A stretch of 64,000 nt of DNA from contig NZ_SNWE01000002.1 in NCBI RefSeq assembly GCF_004362395.1, forward strand, positions 230,784-294,783, written 5' to 3'. The translations under genes and the position numbers were made by a program. Below the pieces are notes generated by a model. It saw only the letters and a list, made by a program, of their open reading frames with translations. It was not told the origin of the DNA and did not search any database. Of the stretch, positions 52,939 through 63,402 are shown in pieces. The first letter of the stretch is position 1. Each line of letters starts with the position of its first letter. The DNA is from Salegentibacter sp. 24 (GTDB lineage Bacteria; Bacteroidota; Bacteroidia; Flavobacteriales; Flavobacteriaceae).

Positions 52939-55392
52939 CTAGAGTTTATAAATTAGAACTTCTTTCTCCCCCCCTTTTACCACAAATTCCGGGCGCTGGT
53001 CAATGTCCGCATTGTTCAAGTCAATTCTCGAAGTACCATATACCGGGAATCCCGGAAGGAGTTCCCCGTTGCTATCAAATACATACACTTCCTTGGTTTG
53101 CAAGTCCGTTGTGCTGATGTAATACTTATCGTTTATATAAAAGATCTCCGGGTCTGTGTAAAGTCCGTAATCCAGATTTAACACTTTCTCTTTAATCTTT
53201 AAATTGTTTTCTGACAAACTAACCAATAAATTAGGTCTTGCTGAAATCCCGTGGTTTTGGCTAAGCTCAGTATCTATAATATTTACCTGTCCGGTTTGTG
53301 TGATTTTTATAAGGCTTCCTTCAGAATTGCTCGAAACAAAATCATTTTCGTATTCATACCATTGATTTTTTGAAAAATCTATATTTTCTTTTACCTCTAC
53401 ACGGTGTTCTCCCTGACGACTTAAAATATTAAGTTTGCCCGATTTTTCCGGAAAAACAATATAATCCTTATTCTGAATTCTTATATGTTTTGGGGTTAAT
53501 AGAATTTCAGAATTAGTTTTCCGGAAATCGAAACCTTTTACACCTTTTCCATTTTTGTCATACATCAATATTTCGTCGTTCTGGGTAATCAAAAAGCGAT
53601 ATTTCCTGTTGTTATCATAATCAAATAAAGATAATGGCTGGGTGATTTGATCCTGAAATTTGAGAGGGAAGGGTTTAACATTGTTGCCATTTCGGTCTAA
53701 TACTTCAATGGAATATGGGGTTGCAAAAGCAAATTGAATTTTTCCATTTTTAAAAAGATCTACTTGTTGAATCTCACCTAAGATGGGGCCTCCTAGCTTT
53801 TTCTTCCAGAAAATCGTTCCTCTATTGGAAATTAAATAGAGCGTATTGTTGATATCCTGAACAGCAATATCCATTTGGTTATTGAGGTGATTTTTCACTA
53901 AAACCGGCTCGGTAAGTAAATCGGCTTCCAGGGTTACCGAAAGTATTTCTTCAGCTTTTATGTTTGAAGTATTCCCGTTGTTTTGCGCTTCGAAAGTAGC
54001 GTGGATATGGGCAAAATCGTCTTCTTCTACCAATTGTAAAATTGCTGATCTATGCTCCCCGAAATTCAAGTTTTTTATTTCAGCTCTAACTTCTTTTGAA
54101 ACAGCCTCAGCTAGTTTGGTTTTTAGCTTTTCAGTGTTCACAACCATTAATACAGAACTTTGCTGTGCAAGTTGCTTTTCGCTTTCTTTATAATACGATT
54201 GATTTGCAATGGTGTTTTGATTTAAATAATCAGCAATAAGTTCACGTAACTGTGGGATGGAACTGGAAAAAACGAGATATTCATCAATGGCTGCAACAAA
54301 ATTCGGTTTTTCAGCATGGATTATTGGAATAAAAAGTTTTTCAAAAATCTCAGGCTCCCTTACCTTATATATAGGGTATTCGCGATAGTTTTCTTGTAAT
54401 TCTGCATAGCCGGAAATCAAATCGCCTGCATCAGTAGTTATTAATGTTTTTATAGCTAATAAGGAATTTTCCTCAGTAACAATAATTCCGGATTCCTGAC
54501 TATTTAAAATGATTTCATTCTCCGTTTTTGTGATTGAGTCTCCTCGAAATTCCTTTAAATTCCTGAGAAAAATTTCAGAATCCTTATAGCCGATTGCTGA
54601 AAATCCTACTGATTTTTCAGGTGTAATTTGAGCGAAATCTAAAGTAACCGGACCTGTATTTCTAACTATTTGATGAAGGCTTGATTTATCTTTTGGAATA
54701 CTAAGTCCGTTAAAAGAAATTCCCTTGTCGGAAAATTCAAGGTCTACCGCACTCCAGCCTGCATAATTTTTAACTGTTTCCAGATTTAGTTTTGCAAATA
54801 AATTTCGCCGAAGATCATCAAGCTTGGCGTGGTTTAAAATCACAGATGTTTTATTTGGAGAGATGGCCTGGTAGATCTTAGTAAATCCTTTGTTATTTAA
54901 AATATTTTCTTTTTTTAGAACCTTTCTCAGTTGAGCTTCGGAAGTAGCCACTATAAATGGTGAAGTTTTATCTGAAATATAGAATTCCTTTCCTTCTAAG
55001 ACTAATTTTCTATAATTTAAACCTCCAGCTTTTATATTTTCATCAGATTTATTTTGGATGGAATCGAGTTGAAAGTCAGGTTGGCTTTTACTTATAAGGG
55101 TAAAGTTCAAATTCCCTTTTTTTGGAACAGTTATACTAATAATGCACTGAGTAAGGCTATCTGTAAATTTCAGGAAACCTAAATTCTCTTGGATGTTATC
55201 TTCTATACTGAGATCATTCTCGTTTAAAAATGAAAGTGTATTTAACTCCTTTTGGAGTTTTTGTAAATTCGACGTTTGAATAATTACAGCGGCATCATCT
55301 GTAATAAACTCGGTCAGTGAATCAAATTCTTGCCGGTTGTTGCAGGAAAATAATAAAAGGAGGCTTAAAAAGGTGAAGAGGGTTTTCCTCAT
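52939..55392 (-). CDS. large lipoprotein of unknown function
   Basis: The protein is 817 residues from the ATG at 55392, with lipobox LFSC ending at Cys17. The N-terminal half (about 20-480) shows repeated beta-alpha patterns such as DDAAVIIQTSNLQKLQKEL and ISPNKTSVILNHAKLDDLRR, like the DUF3352 fold. The C-terminal half (about 500-800) has propeller-like blades (IEVLDRNGNNVKPFPLKF, ILMYDKNGKGVKGFDF, VYVFDSNGELLPGFP). I cannot name a family with confidence. It follows rnhB by 30 bp. It is probably surface- or periplasm-facing. Confidence 0.75.
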   Translation of the reverse strand: MRKTLFTFLSLLLLFSCNNRQEFDSLTEFITDDAAVIIQTSNLQKLQKELNTLSFLNENDLSIEDNIQENLGFLKFTDSLTQCIISITVPKKGNLNFTLISKSQPDFQLDSIQNKSDENIKAGGLNYRKLVLEGKEFYISDKTSPFIVATSEAQLRKVLKKENILNNKGFTKIYQAISPNKTSVILNHAKLDDLRRNLFAKLNLETVKNYAGWSAVDLEFSDKGISFNGLSIPKDKSSLHQIVRNTGPVTLDFAQITPEKSVGFSAIGYKDSEIFLRNLKEFRGDSITKTENEIILNSQESGIIVTEENSLLAIKTLITTDAGDLISGYAELQENYREYPIYKVREPEIFEKLFIPIIHAEKPNFVAAIDEYLVFSSSIPQLRELIADYLNQNTIANQSYYKESEKQLAQQSSVLMVVNTEKLKTKLAEAVSKEVRAEIKNLNFGEHRSAILQLVEEDDFAHIHATFEAQNNGNTSNIKAEEILSVTLEADLLTEPVLVKNHLNNQMDIAVQDINNTLYLISNRGTIFWKKKLGGPILGEIQQVDLFKNGKIQFAFATPYSIEVLDRNGNNVKPFPLKFQDQITQPLSLFDYDNNRKYRFLITQNDEILMYDKNGKGVKGFDFRKTNSEILLTPKHIRIQNKDYIVFPEKSGKLNILSRQGEHRVEVKENIDFSKNQWYEYENDFVSSNSEGSLIKITQTGQVNIIDTELSQNHGISARPNLLVSLSENNLKIKEKVLNLDYGLYTDPEIFYINDKYYISTTDLQTKEVYVFDSNGELLPGFPVYGTSRIDLNNADIDQRPEFVVKGGEKEVLIYKL

Positions 55393-55422
55393 GAACTTCA
55401 GAATTTTCAACAAATATAAAAG

Positions 55423-56019
55423 TTATAAGACAAGTTTGAGTTGCTCTGGTAGAAGTTTAAAACTTTTTCTGTGATAAGGAGTACTGCCATATTCCAAGAT
55501 TGCACCACGATGTTCTTTGGTGGGATAACCTTTGTTTTGTTTCCAGTTATACAAGGGAAACTCGTGGTGAATTTTTTCCATAAATTCATCCCTAGCGGTT
55601 TTAGCTAAAATAGAAGCAGCGGCAATACTCAGAAATTTCCCATCTCCCTTTATGATACAATCATGAGGAATATTGCGATATGGTTTAAATCTGTTCCCAT
55701 CTACAATTATATGTTCAGGAGTGCAATTTAGTTGCTCAATTGCACGGTGCATTGCCAAAATAGAAGCATTTAAAATATTGATTTCATCAATTTCTTCCAT
55801 AAAAACGTGGGCAATGCCATAGGTTACTGCTTCTTTTTTTATAATTTCTTTAAGGGAATTGCGATTCTTAAGGTTGGTTTGCTTAGAATCATTTAACAAT
55901 TTATTTTGAAATTTTTTTGGGAGTATCACTGCTGCCGCAGTTACTGGTCCGGCAAGGCAACCACGACCAGCTTCATCGGTGCCGGCCACCTGGAAAGATA
56001 GATTGAAGGTCTTTAGCAT
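55423..56019 (-). CDS. rnhB: ribonuclease HII
   Basis: The protein is 198 residues. RNase HII cuts RNA in RNA-DNA hybrids and single ribonucleotides in DNA. The metal-binding residues D15 and E16 (GTDEAGRG), D108 (IVDGN) and D127 (KGDGK) are all present, and the [14 protein letters not shown] motif follows. Length is typical. It is the first gene of a two-gene run with the large lipoprotein. Confidence 0.96.
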   Translation of the reverse strand: MLKTFNLSFQVAGTDEAGRGCLAGPVTAAAVILPKKFQNKLLNDSKQTNLKNRNSLKEIIKKEAVTYGIAHVFMEEIDEINILNASILAMHRAIEQLNCTPEHIIVDGNRFKPYRNIPHDCIIKGDGKFLSIAAASILAKTARDEFMEKIHHEFPLYNWKQNKGYPTKEHRGAILEYGSTPYHRKSFKLLPEQLKLVL

Positions 56020-56359
56020 AATACAAAAATTGCAAGAATCCCGGGTTTACACAAAACTATTGTCTCTTTTTCTACGTAAATAAAATAGTAGCGGTGCTTA
56101 AAATGTAATGCATGCATAGCGAAATAACACCATTACTGACTTTTTCTTATTAAAATGCTCTTAAATTTTTAAGGTTTGTCTATTGTCAATTTTGTAAGAT
56201 TTTGCAGTATTCATAAAAAAATTTCACTATTCAGGAGCTTTTTTTTAAATCTTATAAAGATGTTTTAATATAGTAAATGATAATTCAATTTAAAAATCAT
56301 TTGTTTTATTAAGAATTTATTATGATTTTTGGCGCAGGCTAATTCAAATTTAAATAATA
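56020..56359. other. AT-rich upstream region of the SusC/SusD locus
   Basis: No gene is seen. TTG at 56301-56303, a 20-bp spacer and GATTTTTG at 56324-56331 give a promoter one base off the consensus, about 28 bp before the susC ATG. ATGCATGCAT at 56108-56117 is a 10-bp palindrome of unknown meaning. No regulator gene (ECF sigma/anti-sigma or hybrid sensor) is next to it. Confidence 0.5.
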
Positions 56360-59300
56360 ATGAAAAACAAATTACATGGAATTCTTACGCTATTATTAGC
56401 GTTTGTAGTGCAATTTACTTTTGCACAGGAAAAAACGGTGACCGGTACGGTGACCGATGACCAAGGTTTACCTCTTCCCGGGGTGAACGTGATTGTTCAA
56501 GGAACAAATAATGGAGATCAAACTGACTTTAACGGGGAGTTTAGTGTTAATGTAAATGAAGGTCAGGTATTAGAGTTTAGTTATGTAGGTTTCGTTACTC
56601 AGGAAGTTCCTATAGGCAGTGGTAGCATATACAATGTGACCCTGGATGTAGATTCTGGAGCCTTGGATGAGGTTGTTGTTGTGGGGTATGGTACTGCCAC
56701 AAAACAATCATTTACAGGTTCAGCAAAAACTGTAGATGCAGAATTGTTGAATAGGAAAAACGTAGCTGATGTTTCACAAGCACTTGCTGGTGAGGTTGCA
56801 GGGGTACGAGTAATCAATACTTCTGGACAACCTGGTAGTGCTGCAACGATTCGTATTCGTGGGATTGGTTCTGTTAATGGTAATAGAGACCCATTGTATG
56901 TTTTAGACGGTGTTCCTTATAACGGTACCATTAGTGCAATTAACCCGGCCGATATTGCCTCTACAACCATATTAAAAGATGCTGCTGCCACCGCAATTTA
57001 CGGAGCCAGGGGTGCCAACGGGGTTGTAGTAATTACAACGAAAAAGGGTAGAGCAGGACAGTCTTCCATAACTGTGGAAACTAAGATCGGTACTAACGTA
57101 AATCTTTTACCACGTTATGATGTAATTGATTCGCCAGAGCGATATATCGCTTTAGCCTGGGAAAGTATTTACAACAGAGCGAATATTGAGGGGGAAGAAA
57201 ATCCCATTCAATTTGCAAACCAAAGATTGTTTAGCGAAAATGGTATTTCTCCTACTTATAACATCTGGAATGTTGATGGAGAGAATCTTATTAACCCGGA
57301 GACAGGTATGGTTCGTGACGGAGTAGAGCGAAGATACACACCGGAAGACTGGGAGGATTATGGTTTCCAGGAAGCAGTTCGTAGAGAAACGAACCTAAGA
57401 ATTAGTGGAGGTAGCGAAAAATCAAGTTACTATGCTTCTGTGGGTTACCTTAAAGATGAAGGCTACATTATCAATTCTGACTATGAGCGTTTCTCAGGAC
57501 GTTTAAACCTTACTCACGAGGTAAAAGACTGGTTGTCGGGTTCCATGAATATCGGTTATGGTTATTCTGAAACTAATAATAATGGCCAGTCTTCAGATTC
57601 GGGAAGTATTTTCTGGTTTGTAGATAACCTGCCTCCGATTTATGGCTTGTATATTAGAGATGAGAATGATGTGCTTTTAGAGGATCCAATTTATGAAGGT
57701 TTCCAGTACGATTATGGAGAACCTAGAAATGGAAACACTGGACGAGGATTTGGTTTGGCAACAAACTCGATTGCTGATGCAATTTTAGGGGTAAGCAATA
57801 CTTTAAGGCATGACATCAATACCAACTTCTTTTTGAATATGGAGTTTACCGATTACCTTAATTTCGAGACAAGATTCGGTACGCAGTACTATATTGAAAA
57901 TTTTGATAGCAAAGACGATTCATTCTACGGGCCAAGTGCCGGGCAAAATGGTTCGATCTACAAAGAAAAAGAACAGCTTTTTTCTTATAACCTGTTGAAC
58001 TTATTGCGATTCGATAAAGATTTTGGAGCGCATAGTATAGAAGCTTTAGTAGCTCATGAGGCTAACTCCTGGGAGCGATCTTTTTTGTGGGCTTCAAAGG
58101 CAGATTTAGCGGATCCTGATGGAAGAGAGCTTAATAATGCTGTTGATGTAACTAGCCCTCCTGGGTCTTATACAAATGATTACACTTTAGAAAGTTATTT
58201 TGGACAGGTGAGATATGATTTTGATGATACCTACTATTTTTCTGCAACGGTAAGACGTGATGGTAGCTCAAGGTTCCTGGAAGATAAATGGGGTAACTTT
58301 GGTTCTGTAGGTGCCGCTTGGGTGCTTACTAATGAGGGTTTTATGGCGGATCAAAATGTATTTTCTTTTCTTAAGCTTAAAGCCAGTTATGGTTTAATTG
58401 GTGAGCAAGGTGGGGTAGGATTCTATCCTGGTTATGATTTATATTCGGTAGATCCGTTAGATAATAACATCTCGCTTTCTTTTGACACGAAAGGGAACAG
58501 GAATTTAACCTGGGAGACCTCTAAACAATTTCAGGTAGGTACAGAAATGAGCTTTGGTAGATATTTAGATCTTAACCTGGCCTATTATGTGAAAAATACA
58601 GATGATTTGTTATTTGAACGACGCGTACCGCCATCTTTAGGTTATGCTATTATTAATGTTAATGACGGTCAACTTAGGAATACAGGTTTGGAATTTGACC
58701 TAACGGCTCATTTACTGAAAACCGAGAATGCCTTTATTGATTTTACTCTTAATGGAGAGATTATTACAAACGAACTCACCGAGATGCCGATTGATCCAGC
58801 TACAGGAGAACCAAAATTGATTGATGTTCAGGGTCGATTTGGACTTGGAAAAGGACACTCTATCTATGATTTTTACATCAGGGAATATGCTGGCGTAAAT
58901 GTTGAAACCGGTGCATCGCAATGGAATGTTTATTATAATGATGCTAATGGTGATGGTGCATACCAGGTAGGTGAAGGAGTTTCTTCTTTAACTGAATACC
59001 TTAATGAAAACCCTGAGGTAAGCCGTGAGGAACTTGGAGTAGCTACAACAACTGTATATGCGGATGCAACTCAAAAATATGTTGGAAAATCTGCTATCCC
59101 GGATGTTCGTGGAGCATTTAACCTTTCTGCTGGTCTGGGCGATTTCACTATTGGGGCTCAGTTCTTGTATAGTATCGGGGGGTATTCTTACGATCCTGCA
59201 TACGCGAACTTAATGCAAAGTAACGCTAATGTAGGTGGGAATAATTATCACGTAGATATTTTAGATAGATGGCAACAACCAGGGGATATCACAGATGTTC

Positions 59301-59590
59301 CAAGATTGACAAATGATTTGGATGTGAATGTTGTTTCTACATCTACAAGATTCTTAACTAAAGCGGATTATCTTGCGCTGAACAACGTAAGGTTAGGGTA
59401 TAGTGTTCCTACTACAGCTGTAGAGTCTTTAGGAATGGATGCCTTGAATATTTACGTATCTGGAGATAACTTGTTTTTAATGTCAGAAAGAGATGGTTTT
59501 AATCCGTCTACTAGTGAAGCTGGAACATCTGATCAGTATCGTTATTCTCCATTATCTACTTTCACCGCTGGTGTAAGGGTAAACTTTTAA
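56360..59590 (+). CDS. SusC/RagA-family TonB-linked outer-membrane transporter
   Basis: The protein is 1076 residues. A signal peptide ends at FTFAQ, then a carboxypeptidase-like regulatory domain (about 25-105, TVTGTVTDDQGLPLPGVNV), a TonB-box-like VVVVGYG (104-110), the plug (about 110-230, with DPLYVLDGVPYNG and AIYGARGANGVVVITTKKG), and a long beta-barrel ending in aromatic F. SusC-like proteins import large oligomers with a SusD lid, powered by TonB. There is no N-terminal anti-sigma-binding extension. The substrate cannot be told from sequence. Confidence 0.95.
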   Translation: MKNKLHGILTLLLAFVVQFTFAQEKTVTGTVTDDQGLPLPGVNVIVQGTNNGDQTDFNGEFSVNVNEGQVLEFSYVGFVTQEVPIGSGSIYNVTLDVDSGALDEVVVVGYGTATKQSFTGSAKTVDAELLNRKNVADVSQALAGEVAGVRVINTSGQPGSAATIRIRGIGSVNGNRDPLYVLDGVPYNGTISAINPADIASTTILKDAAATAIYGARGANGVVVITTKKGRAGQSSITVETKIGTNVNLLPRYDVIDSPERYIALAWESIYNRANIEGEENPIQFANQRLFSENGISPTYNIWNVDGENLINPETGMVRDGVERRYTPEDWEDYGFQEAVRRETNLRISGGSEKSSYYASVGYLKDEGYIINSDYERFSGRLNLTHEVKDWLSGSMNIGYGYSETNNNGQSSDSGSIFWFVDNLPPIYGLYIRDENDVLLEDPIYEGFQYDYGEPRNGNTGRGFGLATNSIADAILGVSNTLRHDINTNFFLNMEFTDYLNFETRFGTQYYIENFDSKDDSFYGPSAGQNGSIYKEKEQLFSYNLLNLLRFDKDFGAHSIEALVAHEANSWERSFLWASKADLADPDGRELNNAVDVTSPPGSYTNDYTLESYFGQVRYDFDDTYYFSATVRRDGSSRFLEDKWGNFGSVGAAWVLTNEGFMADQNVFSFLKLKASYGLIGEQGGVGFYPGYDLYSVDPLDNNISLSFDTKGNRNLTWETSKQFQVGTEMSFGRYLDLNLAYYVKNTDDLLFERRVPPSLGYAIINVNDGQLRNTGLEFDLTAHLLKTENAFIDFTLNGEIITNELTEMPIDPATGEPKLIDVQGRFGLGKGHSIYDFYIREYAGVNVETGASQWNVYYNDANGDGAYQVGEGVSSLTEYLNENPEVSREELGVATTTVYADATQKYVGKSAIPDVRGAFNLSAGLGDFTIGAQFLYSIGGYSYDPAYANLMQSNANVGGNNYHVDILDRWQQPGDITDVPRLTNDLDVNVVSTSTRFLTKADYLALNNVRLGYSVPTTAVESLGMDALNIYVSGDNLFLMSERDGFNPSTSEAGTSDQYRYSPLSTFTAGVRVNF

Positions 59591-59599
59591 TAAAAAATT

Positions 59600-61084
59600 A
59601 TGAAGATGAAATCAAAACTATTAACTATATTTTCAGCCGGCACCTTGCTTTTGGCATCCGGCTGTAGCGAAGATTTTCTTGAAACCGAACCTACTGAGTT
59701 TATTTCCTCGGAGCAAATTCAGGAAGCGACAGTGAAAAACCCTGGTTTACAGGAGGCCAATATTGCTGGCTTATATGCCACTATGATAGCAACCGGAACC
59801 GGGGGCACAGATTTGCAACATACAGATTATGGTCAGAAGGGCTATGATGTTTTCTCTGATATGCTTTCTACAGATATGGTTCTGGCCGGTGTAACCTATG
59901 GGTGGTATTCTGATATTTCCCAAATGACCGCAACTATAGATTTTACCAATATCAACAACTATATGGTTTGGAGATATTACTATAGGTTAATATTCGGAGC
60001 TAACAACATCATCGAAAGTTTTGGTGGTAATGATGCCGTGCCGGAATCTGAAGAGGCTAAGGCAATTTTAGGCCAGGCAAAAACAATGCGGGCACACAGT
60101 TATTTTTATCTGGCCCAGTTAATGCAGGAGGGTTATGACCCTGCTGAACCTATTCTTCCATTATACACGGAAGTAACAGATGAAGGCGCAGCGCTTAGTC
60201 CTGCAAGTGATATTTATGATCAAATTATTAAGGATTTACAAGACGGAATTTCTTTGATGGAAAATTTCACCAGAACCTCTCGTACCGCTGTTAATAAAGA
60301 TGTAGCGAAAGCGCTTTTGGCTTATACTTATGGTTTCCTTGGTAATAATGACGCGGAAGTAGTAAGATTAACAGGAGAAGTTATTGAAACTGGAGGATAT
60401 CCCCTTACGGATTCTGAAGCACTGCTTGGAGGTTTTAATTCTCTCGAAGCTAGCCCATCCTGGATGTGGGGTGTAGACTTAACTACGGATAACGGTCTTG
60501 ACCTGGTATCCTGGTGGGGTCAGGTGGATTTATTTACCTATAGCTACGCCTGGGCGGGAGATCCTAAATCTATAGATTCAGGTCTTTATGCAGCAATTCC
60601 GGAAGATGATGTGCGTAAGGAACAGTGGGTAGACGCTTATGGTAGCGGAACTCTTTATCCAATTAACAAATTCTATGCCCCGGAACGAACAGTTGCTGGT
60701 CAAAGAATTGTGACTACTGATTATGTTTATATGAGAGTGGACGAAATGTATTTGTTGCATGCTGAGTTTGCTGCTAAATCTGGTGATGAAGCCAGGGCTA
60801 AAGAGGTGTTGAAAACATTTTTGGCTGAACGTGTACCTGATCCATCTTATGTAGATGGTCTTTCAGGTCAGGCGCTACAAGATGAGATTTATTTACAAAC
60901 CCGTATTGAATTCTGGGGAGAAGGTAAATCTTATTTAGCGATGAATCGTAACAGAGCAACAGTAACCAGAGGTGCGAACCACCTTTCGTTCGCTGGCGAA
61001 TCTTTCTCTTACGATGATGATCGTCTTTCCTTTGAAATTCCTCAAAGTGAAATTCAAAACAATCCTAATATTTCTCAACAATAA
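59600..61084 (+). CDS. SusD/RagB-family substrate-binding lipoprotein
   Basis: The protein is 494 residues with a lipobox ending at Cys22 (LASGC), followed by SEDFLETEPTEF, the usual start. The TPR-like region includes AKTMRAHSYFYLAQLMQEGY, and the C-terminal RagB/SusD part has DEMYLLHAEFAAKSGD, IEFWGEGKSYLAMNRN and the ending FEIPQSEIQNNPN. It should sit on the cell surface and deliver ligand to the SusC barrel. The ATG at 59606 is an alternative start. A terminator follows. Confidence 0.94.
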   Translation: MKMKSKLLTIFSAGTLLLASGCSEDFLETEPTEFISSEQIQEATVKNPGLQEANIAGLYATMIATGTGGTDLQHTDYGQKGYDVFSDMLSTDMVLAGVTYGWYSDISQMTATIDFTNINNYMVWRYYYRLIFGANNIIESFGGNDAVPESEEAKAILGQAKTMRAHSYFYLAQLMQEGYDPAEPILPLYTEVTDEGAALSPASDIYDQIIKDLQDGISLMENFTRTSRTAVNKDVAKALLAYTYGFLGNNDAEVVRLTGEVIETGGYPLTDSEALLGGFNSLEASPSWMWGVDLTTDNGLDLVSWWGQVDLFTYSYAWAGDPKSIDSGLYAAIPEDDVRKEQWVDAYGSGTLYPINKFYAPERTVAGQRIVTTDYVYMRVDEMYLLHAEFAAKSGDEARAKEVLKTFLAERVPDPSYVDGLSGQALQDEIYLQTRIEFWGEGKSYLAMNRNRATVTRGANHLSFAGESFSYDDDRLSFEIPQSEIQNNPNISQQ

Positions 61085-61102
61085 TTACTTGATTGAAATT
61101 GC

Positions 61103-61133
61103 AAAAAAGGCCTCCATCTGGAGGCTTTTTTTA
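61103..61133 (+). terminator. terminator after the SusD-like gene
   Basis: GCCTCC and GGAGGC pair around ATCT with flanking A and T runs, 19 bp after the stop codon. Confidence 0.9.
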
Positions 61134-61143
61134 TTTAACGCTT

Positions 61144-61178
61144 TTGGTAAGTTCATTAATTCAAAAAACCTAAATTTG
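61144..61178 (+). promoter_or_regulatory. probable porin promoter
   Basis: TAAATTTG at 61171-61178 is an exact -7 match, 15 bp before the ATG at 61194. The nearest TTG (61144-61146) is 24 bp upstream, slightly too far, so the -33 call is weaker. This supports a start at 61194, not the upstream extension of the frame. Confidence 0.5.
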
Positions 61179-61193
61179 CGGAAAGTTGTTTTG

Positions 61194-63095
61194 ATGAAAA
61201 ATCTCATTTTTTTTCTATTCCTTTTTAGCCCTGCAATGATTTTTGCGCAAACCGCTTTAGGAGGAGCTCCAGATACCGAAAGCACAAAAGATACGGTAAA
61301 ACCACCTATCTCGGCTTACAAAATAATTTCTATAGAGAATGACACTACATTTGTAGATACTACACTTACAATAGAGAAGAATTATAAATTTAATTATTTA
61401 AGAAAAGATAACTTTGAATTACTTCCTTTTTCAAATACAGGGCAAACCTACAATAGGTTAGGGATAGGTTTTGAACCTGAAAAATTGTATCCCGAATTTG
61501 GGGCTCAGGCAAGACATTATGGATTTTTGGAAGTAGATGATATTTATTACTATCACGTACCTACACCCTTTACTGAAGCCTATTATAAAACTGTTCCGGA
61601 GCAGGGGCAACAATTAGATGTGTTGTTTACAATTAATACCTCTGATCGCTTAAATTTTTCCGCTGCCTATAAAGGGGTACGCGCCTTGGGAAGATACCAA
61701 AATGTGCTTACCAGTACAGGAATTTTTAGGTTCGGATTAACATATAAAACATTAGACAAAAAATATCATCTTAGAACACATTTTGTTTCTCATAGCCTTT
61801 TGAATCAGGAAAATGGAGGTTTTTCAGAATTGGCTCTGCAGCAGTACATAGATAAGGAAGAGGAGTTTGAAGATCGTTCCCTGTTGGAAATGAATTTCGA
61901 GAATGCCGAAAGTACACTTTACGGAAAACGTTTTTATCTGGATCACTATTACGATGTTGCTACCCCAGACTCTCTTTCTGCGAACGCTCTTAGGGTTGGG
62001 CATATTTTTAAGCATGATTATAAGAAATATGAATTTGTACAAACCCAGGCTGAGAATCTAATTTTCGGTCCTTCCTTTCAGGAGGCTAATTTTAGTGATC
62101 GTGTTAGATTAACCGAATTTTATAATCAAGCCTATGTACAATGGTCTAATAAAACCTTGGGAAAGGTAAAGGCAAAGGCCGCAGTCAAAAATTTTGAATA
62201 TGGATATAACACATTTTATATTCGAGAAAACGATACCATTAACAACAAACTTAGCGGTTCTAATTATTCCATTGGGGGTGAGTATGAGAAAAGTATTAGC
62301 GGATTTGATATAAAGGCCGATGCTATGCTTAATCTGGCTGGTGATTTTACCGGGAGTTATTTTGCTGCACATGCCGGTTACAGTCTGGATGATGAGAACC
62401 GTTTGGAATTTGGGGTTAATCAAAATAGCCATATGCCTAATTATAACTTCTTGCTTTACCAAAGCAATTATATTAATTACAACTGGCAGAATGAATTTGT
62501 CAACGTAAACACTCAAAGTATTTATGGAGAGTTACGTTCACAAAAGTTACTTAATATCGAAGGCAGGTTGACGCAAATTCAGAATTACACTTATTTTACA
62601 GAAGGAGAAGATTCGCTGGTCAAACCATTCCAGGCTGGTGACCAGGTGCGTTACTTGAAACTCAAAGCGAGTAAGAGGTTTGATTTTGGGCTTTTTGCAA
62701 TAGACAACACCCTGATGTATCAAAATGTACTTGATGGAGCTTCCCTATTAAATGTACCTGAATTTGTAACCCGAAACTCTCTTTATTATAAGGACCATTG
62801 GTTTGACAAAGCACTTTATCTTCAAACCGGTTTCACTTTTAAGTATTTTACCGAATTTAATGCCAATGCATACGATCCGGTATTAGCTGAATTTTATGTG
62901 CAAAATTCAGCGGAATTTGGAAACTATCCAATTGTAAATTTCTTTTTTAATGCAAAAGTTGACCAAACACGAATTTTTTTACAGTTAGATCATCTTAATT
63001 CCCTGATTGATGGTAATAACAATTTCGTTGCACCGGGCTATCCTTATTCCGATTTTTTGCTCCGATTTGGCCTGGTTTGGAACTTTTTTCTATAA
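61194..63095 (+). CDS. putative porin (Porin_10 type)
   Basis: The protein is 633 residues from the ATG at 61194; the open frame continues upstream through the susD end, but the terminator and promoter there rule that out. A signal peptide ends near MIFAQ. The mature protein has many alternating aromatic strands and ends LLRFGLVWNFFL, a typical barrel terminus with a C-terminal hydrophobic residue. It matches the putative porins of Bacteroidota, whose cargo is mostly unknown. It has its own promoter and is probably independent of the SusC/SusD pair. Confidence 0.82.
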   Translation: MKNLIFFLFLFSPAMIFAQTALGGAPDTESTKDTVKPPISAYKIISIENDTTFVDTTLTIEKNYKFNYLRKDNFELLPFSNTGQTYNRLGIGFEPEKLYPEFGAQARHYGFLEVDDIYYYHVPTPFTEAYYKTVPEQGQQLDVLFTINTSDRLNFSAAYKGVRALGRYQNVLTSTGIFRFGLTYKTLDKKYHLRTHFVSHSLLNQENGGFSELALQQYIDKEEEFEDRSLLEMNFENAESTLYGKRFYLDHYYDVATPDSLSANALRVGHIFKHDYKKYEFVQTQAENLIFGPSFQEANFSDRVRLTEFYNQAYVQWSNKTLGKVKAKAAVKNFEYGYNTFYIRENDTINNKLSGSNYSIGGEYEKSISGFDIKADAMLNLAGDFTGSYFAAHAGYSLDDENRLEFGVNQNSHMPNYNFLLYQSNYINYNWQNEFVNVNTQSIYGELRSQKLLNIEGRLTQIQNYTYFTEGEDSLVKPFQAGDQVRYLKLKASKRFDFGLFAIDNTLMYQNVLDGASLLNVPEFVTRNSLYYKDHWFDKALYLQTGFTFKYFTEFNANAYDPVLAEFYVQNSAEFGNYPIVNFFFNAKVDQTRIFLQLDHLNSLIDGNNNFVAPGYPYSDFLLRFGLVWNFFL

Positions 63096-63245
63096 TTTTT
63101 TTACCAGGAGCAATTCTCTATTAAACATTTTTTAACCTATTGGTTACTTAATCAGCTCGTTTTTTGCTTTTAAGGCATACTATTTAAAAGAATAATTCAC
63201 TTCCTGCTGCGGAATTCTGAAAAATCTCTAAAATTTTGTTTTGGC
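63096..63245. other. spacer before the rRNA promoters
   Basis: I see no gene and no clear terminator. Small frames on both strands further on overlap the rRNA promoters and are not credible genes. Confidence 0.5.
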
Positions 63246-63275
63246 TTGTACATCTCAAAAACAGCAGTATATTTG
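63246..63275 (+). promoter_or_regulatory. rRNA promoter 1
   Basis: TTG (63246-63248), a 19-bp spacer and TATATTTG (63268-63275), followed by CATCCGCTTACA. It is the farthest of three tandem promoters, about 545 bp before the 16S 5' end. Confidence 0.8.
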
Positions 63276-63402
63276 CATCCGCTTACAGAGACAGGGAAGC
63301 TTGTTTTAAAAGAGCCAACGTTCATTGCATACTGGGATTGCGGATATTTTAAGGCCTTAAGGGGTTTTAAAAAGGGGAGTGAAAAAAAATATTATTTTTC
63401 AC

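Noticed and set aside
52809..53117. 102-codon frame overlapping lipB and the large lipoprotein gene
   Set aside because: It begins inside lipB and most of its length is antisense to a well-supported gene; the hydrophobic part is AT-rich spacer.
60972..61193. 74-residue extension of the porin frame
   Set aside because: It overlaps the SusD-like gene and its terminator; a signal peptide starts at the ATG of 61194.
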